From an uncultured Oscillospiraceae bacterium (GTDB lineage Bacteria; Bacillota; Clostridia; Oscillospirales; Ruminococcaceae), in assembly GCA_900542145.1 (NCBI GenBank), contig UQMF01000006.1, forward strand, positions 62,001 through 126,000: a DNA stretch of 64,000 bases, read 5' to 3'. This document shows, in pieces, positions 16,151 to 25,417 of this stretch. Every line of letters begins with the position of its first letter. Within the stretch, counting starts at the first letter, position 1. The notes under the pieces are model-generated. The model was not told where the DNA came from. It searched no databases and saw only the letters and a list, made by a program, of their open reading frames with translations. Made by a program: the position numbers and the translations under genes.

Positions 16151-18175
16151 TCACTGCACCCCGAGCATTCTGCGCAGGTCCGCCAGGAATCCCGACGCCA
16201 TGAGGTCGGTCTTGTGCGTCACGGGAATCAGCCTTACGGTGTCTGCGTCCGCGGACTGCTCCGCCATTCCTGCCGAAGCAAAGGTATCCAGAGCGATACG
16301 CAGCATGCAGTAATTAAGGTCGGAGCCGCCGTAAATACACAGCTCCTCGGCGGACATCGCGCCGCCGTACTTTCTCAGCAGGTCGTACACCGCCATGAGC
16401 GCGTTCCTGTCCGGAATAACGCGCGGTGCCAGGCGGCTGTCGCAGCCCTCGCCCCGGGATATCTCCTCGTAGGTGCGCTGTGCGGCGAAGAATCTGTCCT
16501 CCCGGAATCCGGAGGGGCGGATCTCCTGCACCTTCAGCGTGACGGACTTCACGCCACGGAACTCGTTCAGCTCTGCGGCGGCGATGATGTCCACCATGCT
16601 CCCCTGCTCCGGGTGGAACTTAGCGAACGGAATTCCGAAGCAGAGCGCCTTCAGCTTAACTCCGCCGGAGCGCAGTTCGAAACTGGTGTACCTGCCGTCT
16701 TTAAGGGCACGCTTGGATTCCACCGTGCAGTTCCTCAGCAGGAACACCGGGCGCTGGTTCCCCTCGCCGCATGGCTCCAACTGAGAAAGGCTGTTGAGCG
16801 CTTCTTCCGTCAGCCGGTCACCGGTTATCTCCATATCGGCGCTGACGGTGTATTCCGGCATTTTCGGGTAGCATTCACGGCAGAATGCATACACCATCTG
16901 TCGGAAATCCTCTACTCTGTCCGCCGGGAGGGAGAATCCGCCGGCTTTCGGGTGTCCGCCGAATTTCGTCAGCACCCGGCTGCACCTGTCGAGCAGCTTG
17001 TATATCGAGAATCCGTCAATGCCCCGGGCGGAGCCTCTCGCCTCGCCGTTTTCGACGGATATCATCAGCACCGGCTTGCCGTATTTCTCCAGAAGCCTTG
17101 CCGCGACGATACCGATAACTCCGTGGTGCCAGCCCTCGCCGGAAACCACCAGCACGCGCTCCCTGAGTATTGACGGGTCGCTCTCCAGCTGGCGCGACAC
17201 GTCCTCCATTATGCGCGCTTCCTCTGCGCGGCGGTTCTCGTTCATGAGGTTCAGTTCCTCGGAAAGAAGCCCGGCCTGCTCCGGACTGTCTGCCATAAGC
17301 AGCTGCACCGCCTTGTCGGCGGCCGCTATCCTGCCTGCGGCGTTGATCCTCGGGCAGATGGAGAATGCCACCGTGGTGGCGTCAACGCTCTCCGGAGATA
17401 CCCCGGCGGTGCGCAACAGACGGTCGATACCGATGTTCTGGCTCGCGCGGATATCCTCGATACCACGGCGGACGATGTATCTGTTCTCGCCCACAAGCGG
17501 CATCACATCGCCGATGGTGCCCACTGCGGCAAGCTCCGCGTACTGCTCCATGACGAACTCCTCGTCCTCCTCCAGGGCGCAGAGAAGCTTGAGCACCACT
17601 CCTGCGCCGCACAGTTCCTTGAACGGGGAATTGTCGTCCTGCCGGTGAGGGTTCACGCACGCCTCGCATACCGGCAGTTCCTGCGGCGGCTGATGATGGT
17701 CGGTTATGACCAGCTGCGCGCCGCGCTGCCGTATGTATTCTGCCTCCTCCACCGCGGAAACTCCGTTGTCCACGGTGATGATGAGCTCCGTGCCCTGGTC
17801 GAGTATCTTCTCCAGCGCCGGGATATTCATTCCGTATCCCTCGCTGCGGTCGGGTATGTAGTACTCCACCTCCGCACCCATGGCGTCAAGGTATCCGTAC
17901 AGCATTGCCGTGGAAGTGACTCCGTCGCAGTCGTAATCGCCGTAGACGGTGATCTTCTTTCCCTCGTCCAGTGCCTGACGTATCACGTCCACGGTGGATT
18001 CCATATCCTTCATCAGCAGCGGGTCGGAAAGGCTGCTGCACCCGAAGAACTCCCTCGCCCGGTCAAGGGTGGTGATACCGCGGCTGAGCATAACTCCGCC
18101 GAGAAGTTCCCCGAACTGCGCCGTTATTTCATTGTTGACCCCTGCCGGAGCAGGGGAACAAAGCCATTTCTTCAA
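16151..18175 (-). CDS. recJ: Single-stranded-DNA-specific exonuclease
   Basis: RecJ degrades single-stranded DNA 5' to 3' in recombination, mismatch and base-excision repair. The 674 residues include the DHH-superfamily motifs YGDYDCDG (78-85), VDNG (Asp136) and TDHH (158-161), followed by the DHHA1 region and a C-terminal OB-like domain. The start is a TTG at 18175 with AGGAG eight bases upstream; no better ATG exists nearby. It lies 15 bases downstream of purB. Confidence 0.94.
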   Translation of the reverse strand: MKKWLCSPAPAGVNNEITAQFGELLGGVMLSRGITTLDRAREFFGCSSLSDPLLMKDMESTVDVIRQALDEGKKITVYGDYDCDGVTSTAMLYGYLDAMGAEVEYYIPDRSEGYGMNIPALEKILDQGTELIITVDNGVSAVEEAEYIRQRGAQLVITDHHQPPQELPVCEACVNPHRQDDNSPFKELCGAGVVLKLLCALEEDEEFVMEQYAELAAVGTIGDVMPLVGENRYIVRRGIEDIRASQNIGIDRLLRTAGVSPESVDATTVAFSICPRINAAGRIAAADKAVQLLMADSPEQAGLLSEELNLMNENRRAEEARIMEDVSRQLESDPSILRERVLVVSGEGWHHGVIGIVAARLLEKYGKPVLMISVENGEARGSARGIDGFSIYKLLDRCSRVLTKFGGHPKAGGFSLPADRVEDFRQMVYAFCRECYPKMPEYTVSADMEITGDRLTEEALNSLSQLEPCGEGNQRPVFLLRNCTVESKRALKDGRYTSFELRSGGVKLKALCFGIPFAKFHPEQGSMVDIIAAAELNEFRGVKSVTLKVQEIRPSGFREDRFFAAQRTYEEISRGEGCDSRLAPRVIPDRNALMAVYDLLRKYGGAMSAEELCIYGGSDLNYCMLRIALDTFASAGMAEQSADADTVRLIPVTHKTDLMASGFLADLRRMLGVQ

Positions 18176-18190
18176 CTGTATCTGCTCCTG

Positions 18191-19630
18191 TTATACGCTC
18201 AGCTCAACATGCTCGCCGAGAAGCGCCTTGTTCTGTTCGAGTACCGGCCATACGAACTCCTTGAGGAATTCCTCGACCTGCTCGGGCGCGCGGCCTGTGT
18301 AGTGAGCCGGTTTGAGTACCGCCATGATCTCCTCCTCGGTGATCTTGAAGATGGGGTCGGCTGCGATACGCTTTACGAGGTCGTTCTCGCCGCCCTGCTC
18401 CTTGACAACCGCAGCAGCCGCAATACTGTGCCTGCGGAGTGCCTCGTGCAGTTCCTGACGGTCGCCGCCCTTTTCTACCGCGCGCATCATGATGTTCTCG
18501 GTAGCCATGAACGGAAGCTCGCGCATTACACGCTGCTCAACGACCTTGGGATATACCACCAGACCGTTGGTAATGTTGATCATGATGTTGAGGATCGCGT
18601 CAACGCCCAGAAATCCCTCTGCAACGGAGATACGCTTGTTCGCGCTGTCGTCAAGTGTTCTCTCAAACCACTGGGTGCCGGCGGTGAACGCAGGATTCAG
18701 CGTGTCGATCATAACGTATCTTGCCAGGGAGGTGATACGCTCCGCGCGCATGGGGTTGCGCTTGTAGGGCATTGCGGAGGAACCGATCTGGTTCTTCTCG
18801 AACGGCTCTTCCATCTCCTTGAAGTTAGCGAGGATACGCAGATCGTTGCTGAACTTGGAGCAGCTCTGTGCGATTCCGCCGAGGGTAGCCAGCACCTGGC
18901 TGTCCATCTTTCTGGAGTAGGTCTGACCGCTGACGGGAACGCATGCGTCGAATCCCATCTCCTCAGCGATGGACTTCTCCAGCGCCTTTATCTTCGCGCT
19001 GTCGCCCTTGAAAAGCTCCACGAAGCTTGCCTGGGTGCCGGTGGTACCCTTCTGACCGAGAAGCTTGAGGTGGGAAATACGGTACTCCACTTCCTCAAGG
19101 TCCATCATCAGTTCGTTTATCCACAGAGTGGCACGCTTGCCGACGGTGGTCAGCTGCGCCGGCTGGAGGTGTGTGTAGGCAAGGCAGGGCTGATCCTTGT
19201 GCTCGTTTGCGAAGCCTGCGAGGTTGTTGATGACGTTGAGCAGCTTCTTCTTGACCAGCAGCAGCGCGTCGCGCATAACGATGACGTCGGTGTTGTCGCC
19301 CACATAGCAGGAGGTAGCCCCCAGATGGATTATGCCCTTCGCCTTGGGGCACTGCTGTCCGTATGCGTAAACGTGGGACATTACGTCGTGGCGCACCAGC
19401 TTCTCACGCTCTTCAGCCACGTCGTAGTTGATGTCGTTGATGTGGGACTCAAGCTCATCTACCTGCTCCTGGGTAACGGGCAGACCCAGCTTCATCTCGC
19501 CCCTTGCGAGAGCGACCCACAGGCGGCGCCATGTGGAAAACTTCTTGTCCGCAGAGAAGATGTACTGCATCTCCTTGCTCGCATAGCGTGTGCAGAACGG
19601 GCTTTCGTAGGTGGAATAATCTCTTGACAT
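18191..19630 (-). CDS. purB: Adenylosuccinate lyase
   Basis: PurB catalyses two steps of purine synthesis: release of fumarate from SAICAR and from adenylosuccinate. The 479 residues show the fumarase/aspartase-superfamily signature SSAMPYKRNP on the mobile loop, GATSCYVGDN in the N-terminal active-site region, and GTTGTQASF. The start at 19630 has GGAGAT upstream. It appears to be the first gene of a run purB-recJ-relA-MBL-pncB-unknown with spacings of 31 bases or less. Confidence 0.95.
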   Translation of the reverse strand: MSRDYSTYESPFCTRYASKEMQYIFSADKKFSTWRRLWVALARGEMKLGLPVTQEQVDELESHINDINYDVAEEREKLVRHDVMSHVYAYGQQCPKAKGIIHLGATSCYVGDNTDVIVMRDALLLVKKKLLNVINNLAGFANEHKDQPCLAYTHLQPAQLTTVGKRATLWINELMMDLEEVEYRISHLKLLGQKGTTGTQASFVELFKGDSAKIKALEKSIAEEMGFDACVPVSGQTYSRKMDSQVLATLGGIAQSCSKFSNDLRILANFKEMEEPFEKNQIGSSAMPYKRNPMRAERITSLARYVMIDTLNPAFTAGTQWFERTLDDSANKRISVAEGFLGVDAILNIMINITNGLVVYPKVVEQRVMRELPFMATENIMMRAVEKGGDRQELHEALRRHSIAAAAVVKEQGGENDLVKRIAADPIFKITEEEIMAVLKPAHYTGRAPEQVEEFLKEFVWPVLEQNKALLGEHVELSV

Positions 19631-19678
19631 AGTTGTATCTCCTTAGCTGTTTGGATTTAGTACTAAATATACACTTTT

Positions 19679-19707
19679 ATTTTATCACAAAACGTCGATT
19701 TATACAA
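19679..19707 (-). promoter_or_regulatory. Probable promoter for the purB operon
   Basis: On the minus strand TTGTAT (19702-19707) and TAAAAT (19679-19684) are 17 bases apart, about 50 bases upstream of the purB ATG. The -35 is weak. Confidence 0.5.
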
Positions 19708-19870
19708 GTGTTTTTTTGCAATTAGAGCAAGGATTCTGCGGAAATATACGCACGAATGAATCCTGCCTGTCGGCGCATAATATTTTCATCGGAATATGTT
19801 CCGCAGCCACGCGCCTTGTTGATATTGCACAAATACACAAGATAATTGCTCCGATTTTTTGTCTATTCAG

Positions 19871-19903
19871 TACCTTGCAAAGCAAAATACCTTGTGGTAT
19901 AAT
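19871..19903 (+). promoter_or_regulatory. PadR operon promoter with overlapping operator-like repeat
   Basis: TTGCAA (19875-19880) and TATAAT (19898-19903) are 17 bases apart, with an extended TGG before the -10. The -35 and spacer lie within the 24-base element TACCTTGCAA...ATACCTTG (19871-19894). A repressor bound there would block RNA polymerase, as expected for PadR autoregulation. Confidence 0.7.
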
Positions 19904-19950
19904 TAGACCATGGAACCGGAAAATCGATGTTCCGATTTTTTAGAACAGGC

Positions 19951-19984
19951 TACCTTGCAAGACAAAGTACCTTGAAAGGCAAGG
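19951..19984 (+). promoter_or_regulatory. Second copy of the PadR-type repeat
   Basis: The sequence from 19951 to 19974 repeats the promoter element at 21 of 24 positions, exactly 80 bases downstream. It runs into an inverted repeat CCTTG/CAAGG (19970-19984) just ahead of the padR ribosome binding site. Confidence 0.6.
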
Positions 19985-20000
19985 ATACCGGAGGTGAAAA

Positions 20001-20321
20001 ATGAACTCTCAGCTGAAACGTGGAACACTGGAGCTGTGTGTTCTTTCAATACTATGCGACAGCGACTGCTACGGCTACGAACTGGTGAACAGGATATCCG
20101 GCTGTATGCAGATGACGGAAGGGACGATATATCCGCTGATGAAGCGCCTGAAGGACAACGGGCTGATAGATTCCTACATAGTGGAATCGCAGGAGGGTCC
20201 GCCGCGTAAGTATTACAGGATAACCGACAGCGGACGGGCGGAAAAGGACACGCTCCTGAAAGAATGGTTTGAGTTTGTAGACAGCATTAATGCGCTGCTG
20301 AAAGGGGAACAGACAGAATGA
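20001..20321 (+). CDS. PadR family transcriptional regulator
   Basis: The 106-residue winged-helix protein begins MNSQLKRGTLELCVLSIL and includes the YGYELV helix, the MTEGTIYPLMKRL recognition helix, and the wing GPPRKYYRITDSG, all typical of the short PadR-s1 subfamily. Start at 20001 with GGAGGTG upstream. Its stop overlaps the next start as ATGA, so the two are coupled. The partner membrane protein and DUF4097 genes suggest control of an envelope-related response. Confidence 0.93.
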   Translation: MNSQLKRGTLELCVLSILCDSDCYGYELVNRISGCMQMTEGTIYPLMKRLKDNGLIDSYIVESQEGPPRKYYRITDSGRAEKDTLLKEWFEFVDSINALLKGEQTE

Positions 20322-21334
20322 TCGCAAAAAACAAGGGAGATTTCCTGTACCAGCTTCACCACGAACTGCACAGGATAGGCATTGACAACGATGAAGAGAT
20401 CTTTGCGGACTTTGAGGAGCACTTCAAGGAAAGCCAGGAGGCAGGCATGTCCGAAGAGGAAACCTGCGAAAAGCTCGGCGACGTAAAGGAGATCGCCCGG
20501 AACTACCTGGATATACCCAGCACCCGGCTGAACTCCATCGTGGCGGACGCGGTGGCAAACCAGCGTGTTTCGCTGACGAAGCCCGGCGAGAAGCTCCCGG
20601 CGGACCTTTCGCTGGTGGAGCAGGATAAGGCGGATCCCGCACCGGAACAGCCTGCAATCCGGGAATACACCCCGGAGCACATCGCCCAGGAGCCGGAAAC
20701 TCCGCAGTCGGCAGTACCGAAGATAGACCTCAACAAGGACGCCGCCCGGGAGTTCACACCCGAGCACATAGCCACCGAGCCGGAAGCGCCGGGCGCTCCC
20801 CGGGAATTCACCCCGAACCACATTGCTCCGGAGCAGCCTGCGCCGAACTCCGGCAGCCGGGATACGCGCTACCAGTACCGCACAGGCAGCGCCCCGAAAC
20901 AGGACAGCAGCGAGGCTTTCTCCAGCGTTCACCGCTGCGAAATGCCGCAGCAGAACGATATCCCCAAGGCAGGAAAGTACGCGGACAAGGGCGGATTCAA
21001 GTTCACCGACATCAAGGGACTGAAGCCGAACGTCAATGTCGGCAGGCTGATAGGCTGTATCATGCTGGACCTGTTCCTGTGGTCGTGGCTTATCCCGATG
21101 GTGGTGTCGATAATATTCGGCGTATGCGTCAGCGGTTCTGTCGGGCTTGTAGTAGGCGGATTCGCGCAGCTGGGCAACGGCTACTTCCACGTCATCAGCA
21201 GGATACTGCTGTGCTGCGGAATGGCAAGCGCCGGCGTGATAGTCGCATGTATCGGCTTCGGGCTGTGCAAGGCGGTATTCCACTGGATAAAGAGCATTGT
21301 AATAAGCCACATCAAGGCTGTTTACGACCTGTAA
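20318..21334 (+). CDS. HAAS-domain membrane protein (DUF1700-like)
   Basis: The protein has 338 residues. The N-terminal HAAS domain (about 1-70; DEEIFADFEEHFKES and EKLGDVKEIARNYL) is the usual partner domain of PadR regulators. A Pro/Glu-rich linker contains three copies of REYTPEHIA-like sequence (near 110, 145 and 165). The C-terminal third has about two hydrophobic segments (about 245-275 and 290-315). HAAS proteins are thought to signal with PadR regulators, though the mechanism is not settled. Four-base overlap with padR. Confidence 0.82.
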   Translation: MIAKNKGDFLYQLHHELHRIGIDNDEEIFADFEEHFKESQEAGMSEEETCEKLGDVKEIARNYLDIPSTRLNSIVADAVANQRVSLTKPGEKLPADLSLVEQDKADPAPEQPAIREYTPEHIAQEPETPQSAVPKIDLNKDAAREFTPEHIATEPEAPGAPREFTPNHIAPEQPAPNSGSRDTRYQYRTGSAPKQDSSEAFSSVHRCEMPQQNDIPKAGKYADKGGFKFTDIKGLKPNVNVGRLIGCIMLDLFLWSWLIPMVVSIIFGVCVSGSVGLVVGGFAQLGNGYFHVISRILLCCGMASAGVIVACIGFGLCKAVFHWIKSIVISHIKAVYDL

Positions 21335-21347
21335 GGAGGGCGGCAGA

Positions 21348-22340
21348 ATGAAAGTATTACTGAGAATATTCATACCGCTTGGTATCCTGTCGTTCATCGC
21401 ATTCGGTATCTCAATTCCGATACTCGGCACCAACGGCGACTGGGACGACAGCTATACGGTGAGCGATTTCATGGAACTGACTGATCCCTTTAACAGCATT
21501 GACATCGACGTGGGCGCATACGACTGCACCGTGAAGCCCTACTCCGGCTCGACCGTGAAAATCACCGTCACCGGGGATACCACCCACAACATCAGGGCAA
21601 AGATATCCGGCGATACGCTCTCGGTGTATCATTCCGGCTGGAAATTCGGCTGGTTACGGGGATTCGACATCTTCTCCTGGACAAGTAGCATAAAAGTAGA
21701 GGTTCTGGTCCCGGAGCAGCAGTATGAATCCCTGACGGTATACACCGGAGCAGGAAACGCAGTGATAAAGGATATTACAGCAAAGCAGGTCGATCTCGGC
21801 GTGGGAGCAGGCAAGCTGGAATACACTCAGCCCGATATCGTTACCGATGAACTCCGCATTGACGTATCCGCCGGAAAGCTCATTGCCAAGAACGCCGCTA
21901 CCAAAAATTATTCCATCGACGTCAGCGCAGGCGCGGCAGAGGTTTACGGGCTGACAGGAGCAGGAAGCATAGACGTTTCCGCAGGCTCCGCCAAGGTATA
22001 TCTCGAGGAACTTAACGGCGACTGCGGCATAGACGTCAGCGCGGGCAGCGTGACATTCGGTATCCCGGAATACTCTTCCGCAGCGATAAATTGCAGCAAG
22101 AGCGCTGGTTCCATCAACTTATCCGCATTCGGACTTAACAGAAACGCAAATGACGATGAAGTTGTTACATTCAACGGCGGCAAGTACAATATCAATGCAG
22201 ACGTATCCGCCGGCAGTATAAGAATAACAAACGCAAACCAGGAATCCACCGGCGAAATCACCACCGCTACCTATGCCGCAGCAAGCGACTGCGAAGAGAC
22301 GTTTATCGACACAACATACAGCACATCCGAAGCTGCGTGA
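21348..22340 (+). CDS. DUF4097 beta-strand repeat membrane protein
   Basis: This 330-residue protein has one N-terminal transmembrane segment (about 5-26) followed by a long series of beta strands with recurring blocks such as SIDVSAGSAKV and IDVSAGSVTF, the signature of the DUF4097 right-handed beta-solenoid (putative adhesin) family. AGGAGGGCGG precedes the start at 21348, 13 bases after the HAAS gene. Function is unknown; the PadR-HAAS-DUF4097 association is common in Firmicutes. Confidence 0.82.
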   Translation: MKVLLRIFIPLGILSFIAFGISIPILGTNGDWDDSYTVSDFMELTDPFNSIDIDVGAYDCTVKPYSGSTVKITVTGDTTHNIRAKISGDTLSVYHSGWKFGWLRGFDIFSWTSSIKVEVLVPEQQYESLTVYTGAGNAVIKDITAKQVDLGVGAGKLEYTQPDIVTDELRIDVSAGKLIAKNAATKNYSIDVSAGAAEVYGLTGAGSIDVSAGSAKVYLEELNGDCGIDVSAGSVTFGIPEYSSAAINCSKSAGSINLSAFGLNRNANDDEVVTFNGGKYNINADVSAGSIRITNANQESTGEITTATYAAASDCEETFIDTTYSTSEAA

Positions 22341-22375
22341 AAATAACCATAACAGATTCTGAAAGGAGTATCATC

Positions 22376-23263
22376 ATGGCAGACAAGCAGACCTACACAT
22401 TTTCCAACGAGATAGACACAGTAGAAGTCAGCTCCCTGGGCGCGAAAATAATCGTTATCCCCCAGGAGCGCGAGGATATCTACGTTGAATACGACAACCC
22501 GAAGAACACGCCGGAATTCTGCGCCGTGCTCTCCGGCAAGACCCTCACCCTCAAGGAGAGCTTCAGCTTCAGCATATTCGGCAGCAAGCCGGCGGAGGGC
22601 TACACCATCACCGTATTCCTCCCCCTCAGGACCTTTGAGAACATCAGGATAAAGACCGCCAGCGGCGGCGTGGAGGTCGGCGAGGTTTCCGCCGAGAATT
22701 TCACCCTCAATACCGCCAGCGGAAACATCAACATCAACGCTTTCTTCAATAACGTGAAGCTCCAGTCCGCCAGCGGAAATATCACACTGACGAATCCCCT
22801 GGCAAATAACCGGGACGTGGTTTCCCTCGACAAGGAAGGGACACCGGTTTATACCGCGCAGTCCCTCAGCGTATGCACGGTCAGCGGCAACGCCGCCGTA
22901 TCCGGCTACCGCACCGAGCTTTTCACCGTGCACTCCGTATCCGGTAAGACCGCCATTGACGGTATCTCCGGCAGAGGACAGGTGTCCGTCACCAGCGGCA
23001 GCGTAGATATTTCCTATGCCGAATGGAACAACGATCTCAGCGTCAGCCTTATCAGCGGAAACGTAAAGGTGACACTCCCCGAGAACTCCGGAATTGCGCT
23101 GACCGTAAACGGAGTTTCCGGCTCAGTGCGCACTGACCTGGGTCAGGCAAAGGGCAGCTTCATGAACCTTGGAAAGGGAACCAGCGGCGATTTTGGCGGC
23201 GAAAACAAGCACAAGCTCGACGCTTCCCTTACCAGCGGAATGGTTACCGTTGCCCAGGCATAA
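22376..23263 (+). CDS. DUF4097 beta-strand repeat protein, apparently cytoplasmic
   Basis: The 295-residue protein has repeating TASGGVEVG / TASGNINI / SASGNITL / SVSGKTAI beta-strand blocks of the DUF4097 family but no signal peptide or transmembrane segment, unlike its neighbour. The start at 22376 was preferred because AGGAG precedes it; an in-frame GTG at 22337 overlapping the previous stop is the alternative. It is the last gene of the PadR operon. Confidence 0.8.
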   Translation: MADKQTYTFSNEIDTVEVSSLGAKIIVIPQEREDIYVEYDNPKNTPEFCAVLSGKTLTLKESFSFSIFGSKPAEGYTITVFLPLRTFENIRIKTASGGVEVGEVSAENFTLNTASGNININAFFNNVKLQSASGNITLTNPLANNRDVVSLDKEGTPVYTAQSLSVCTVSGNAAVSGYRTELFTVHSVSGKTAIDGISGRGQVSVTSGSVDISYAEWNNDLSVSLISGNVKVTLPENSGIALTVNGVSGSVRTDLGQAKGSFMNLGKGTSGDFGGENKHKLDASLTSGMVTVAQA

Positions 23264-23373
23264 TTCAGCTTTCTCCTTTCCCCTTAAATATGTGCCGCCG
23301 TGTTGCTGCGGCGGCGCAGGGAAAATAATTCTTCACGGATAGTCCGCCACAGGCTTGAAACTGAAGATATGAT

Positions 23374-23415
23374 AATCCCCCCGGTCACTGTGATGACGAC
23401 AGTTTCCGGGGGGAT
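23374..23415 (+). terminator. Probable terminator hairpin
   Basis: ATCCCCCCGG and CCGGGGGGAT pair across a 21-base loop; a short T-rich tail follows. It lies between the PadR operon and the convergent hydrolase gene. Confidence 0.5.
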
Positions 23416-23458
23416 ATTTGATTATGGGAACCTTTTCACTCAAACGAGGGAGTAAACC

Positions 23459-23980
23459 TTATACAAAAACGTCGATCTGCACGCCGGACATCACCTTCAG
23501 CGCCCTCTTGTGCGCTTCGGGATCGGCGGCTGCGCACGCGGCAGGATCCACGCACACCCGGCTCTCCGGCAATGCCGCCCTGGCAATAACCGCATTGGAT
23601 ATCACGCAGATATCCGTTACCAGACCGCACAGCTCGACCTCCTCCGGGGAGAGCCTTTTCAGCAGGTCCGCAAGTTCCAGCGAGCCGAACGCCGGCTTCT
23701 CGATGATGATATCCTCCGGGCGGACCGCCTGCGCCACTCCGCCGTAAAGTCCGTGACCCGGCGTGCCCTTGATACAGTGCGGTATCGGGAGCTTTCTGCC
23801 CTCGGCAGTGCTGAGATAATCCTCGCCGTGGGTGTCCAGCGTGAACACCACCTGTCCGCTATTCCGGCGGCAATCCTCTATCTTGCCGAGGATCACCGGC
23901 TCCAGCTTCTCCGCCCCCGGGAATCCCAGGGCGCCGCTCACGAAATCCACCTGATAATCTACTACGACCAGTGCTTTCAT
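23459..23980 (-). CDS. Nicotinamidase-like cysteine hydrolase (isochorismatase family)
   Basis: The protein has 173 residues of the isochorismatase fold with catalytic residues Asp8 (VVVDYQVDF), Lys95 (IIEKPAFGS) and Cys125 (GLVTDICV). Asp49, His51 and the PHC motif with His68 resemble the metal site of nicotinamidase PncA (DxH ... PPHC), which favours nicotinamide deamidation. PncB at 11796 would use the product. The neighbour glmU starts a separate function; the stop of glmU and this start are six bases apart. Confidence 0.75.
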   Translation of the reverse strand: MKALVVVDYQVDFVSGALGFPGAEKLEPVILGKIEDCRRNSGQVVFTLDTHGEDYLSTAEGRKLPIPHCIKGTPGHGLYGGVAQAVRPEDIIIEKPAFGSLELADLLKRLSPEEVELCGLVTDICVISNAVIARAALPESRVCVDPAACAAADPEAHKRALKVMSGVQIDVFV

Positions 23981-23986
23981 ACTACC

Positions 23987-25351
23987 TCACTTTTTCTTGC
24001 GCAGGGCGTTCTTGCCCCAGTTCTCTATAACGCGCACCTGACCGCGCTCCACCGCGAGGGAATTCGCAGGAACATTCTTCGTGATGGTGGAGCCTGCGGC
24101 AGTAGTCGCATTCTCCCCCACCTCCACCGGGGCGATGAGATTCGTGTTGCACCCGATGAACGCGTGATCGCCTATCTTCGTGCGGAACTTGTTTATTCCG
24201 TCGTAGTTCGCGGTGACGCAGCCGCAGCCGAAATTAACTCCCCTGCCAACGTCGCTGTCGCCGACGTATGTAAGATGAGCCACCGCGGTATTCACGCCGA
24301 TGTCGCTGTTCTTTATCTCAACGAAATCGCCTATCTTGACGCCCTCGCGAATCGTGGTTCCAGGGCGCAGCTGTGCGAACGGACCTATCTTGACGCTGTT
24401 CTCCACAGTGGAATCATACGCCTGGACGTTGTTCAGCTGCACGTTGTCGCCGATGGTGCAGTTCTCGATGTGGGAATTTGCGCCGATTGTGCAGCCCTTT
24501 CCGATGGTGGTATTCCCGAGTATAGTCGTGTTTGGGAGTATCGTGGTGTCGCAGCCTATCTTCACGTCAGTACCGATGATTATGCCGTCCAGCGTGATGA
24601 AGCTTACGCCCTCGTCCATAAGCCGGCTCAGCTTGCGAAGTCTTGCCAGCTGGTTAAGCTCCAGCAGCGCGCCCCGGGTATTCGCCCCCAGCACGATATC
24701 CGGATTTGCGGACTTGTACGCCGTGCGGCGCTCCATCATCTCCACGCAGTCGGTGAGGTAGTACTCCCCGGCGGCGTTGTTGGTGGAGAGCTTCGGGAGA
24801 GTTTCCAGGAGCTTCTGTGCGCTGAACCAGTATGCGCCGCTGTTCACCTCGCATATTCCGGCTTCCTCCGGGGAACAATCCTTCTGTTCGCGTATTGCGG
24901 AGAAATCCCCGTTCCTGCGGATTATCCTGCCGTAGCCCTGCGGCTCGTCTATCTCGGCGGTGATGACCGTGACCTCGCTGCCGGTGCTGTTATGCAGCTC
25001 CAGGGAAGCCCTCAGCGTATCCGCGTCGATGAACGGAGCGTCGCCATTGAGCACGCAGACCGCGTCACAGCGCCGGATAACTTCCTCGGCGGACTTCACC
25101 GCGTCCCCGGTTCCCTTCTGCTGCGCCTGGTGGCATATCGTCACTTTTCCGCCCCTGGACTTCACATACCCGGCTGTAAGCTCTGCGCCGAAGCCCGTAA
25201 CGACGGATACCTCGTCGAAGCCGAACTTCTCCGCTGAATCCAGCACCCAGCCAAGCATAGGCTTGCACAGCACCTCTGCCAGCACCTTGGGACGCTCGGA
25301 CTTCATGCGCTTTCCAGCGCCGCCTGCGAGAATGATACATGATGTTTTCAT
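23987..25351 (-). CDS. glmU: Bifunctional N-acetyltransferase / UDP-GlcNAc pyrophosphorylase
   Basis: GlmU acetylates glucosamine-1-phosphate and then couples it to UTP, giving UDP-GlcNAc for peptidoglycan. The 454 residues have the nucleotidyltransferase motif LAGGAGKRMKS...PKVL (8-23) and a C-terminal left-handed beta helix of hexapeptide repeats (about 250-440). The start at 25351 follows AAGGAG; an ATG at 25378 has no ribosome binding site. Length is normal. Confidence 0.95.
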   Translation of the reverse strand: MKTSCIILAGGAGKRMKSERPKVLAEVLCKPMLGWVLDSAEKFGFDEVSVVTGFGAELTAGYVKSRGGKVTICHQAQQKGTGDAVKSAEEVIRRCDAVCVLNGDAPFIDADTLRASLELHNSTGSEVTVITAEIDEPQGYGRIIRRNGDFSAIREQKDCSPEEAGICEVNSGAYWFSAQKLLETLPKLSTNNAAGEYYLTDCVEMMERRTAYKSANPDIVLGANTRGALLELNQLARLRKLSRLMDEGVSFITLDGIIIGTDVKIGCDTTILPNTTILGNTTIGKGCTIGANSHIENCTIGDNVQLNNVQAYDSTVENSVKIGPFAQLRPGTTIREGVKIGDFVEIKNSDIGVNTAVAHLTYVGDSDVGRGVNFGCGCVTANYDGINKFRTKIGDHAFIGCNTNLIAPVEVGENATTAAGSTITKNVPANSLAVERGQVRVIENWGKNALRKKK

Positions 25352-25417
25352 CAAAAACAGCTCCTTTTTTTGGGCCATTCCGCCCGTATATTTATCCCCG
25401 GAAAGGGGTGATTATCT

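Larger units (their letters stand above)
19631..20000. other. Divergent intergenic region between purB and the PadR operon
   Basis: This 370-base AT-rich spacer contains the purB promoter on one side and, on the other, a strong plus-strand promoter with the duplicated PadR-type repeat. No gene was seen in it. Confidence 0.7.
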
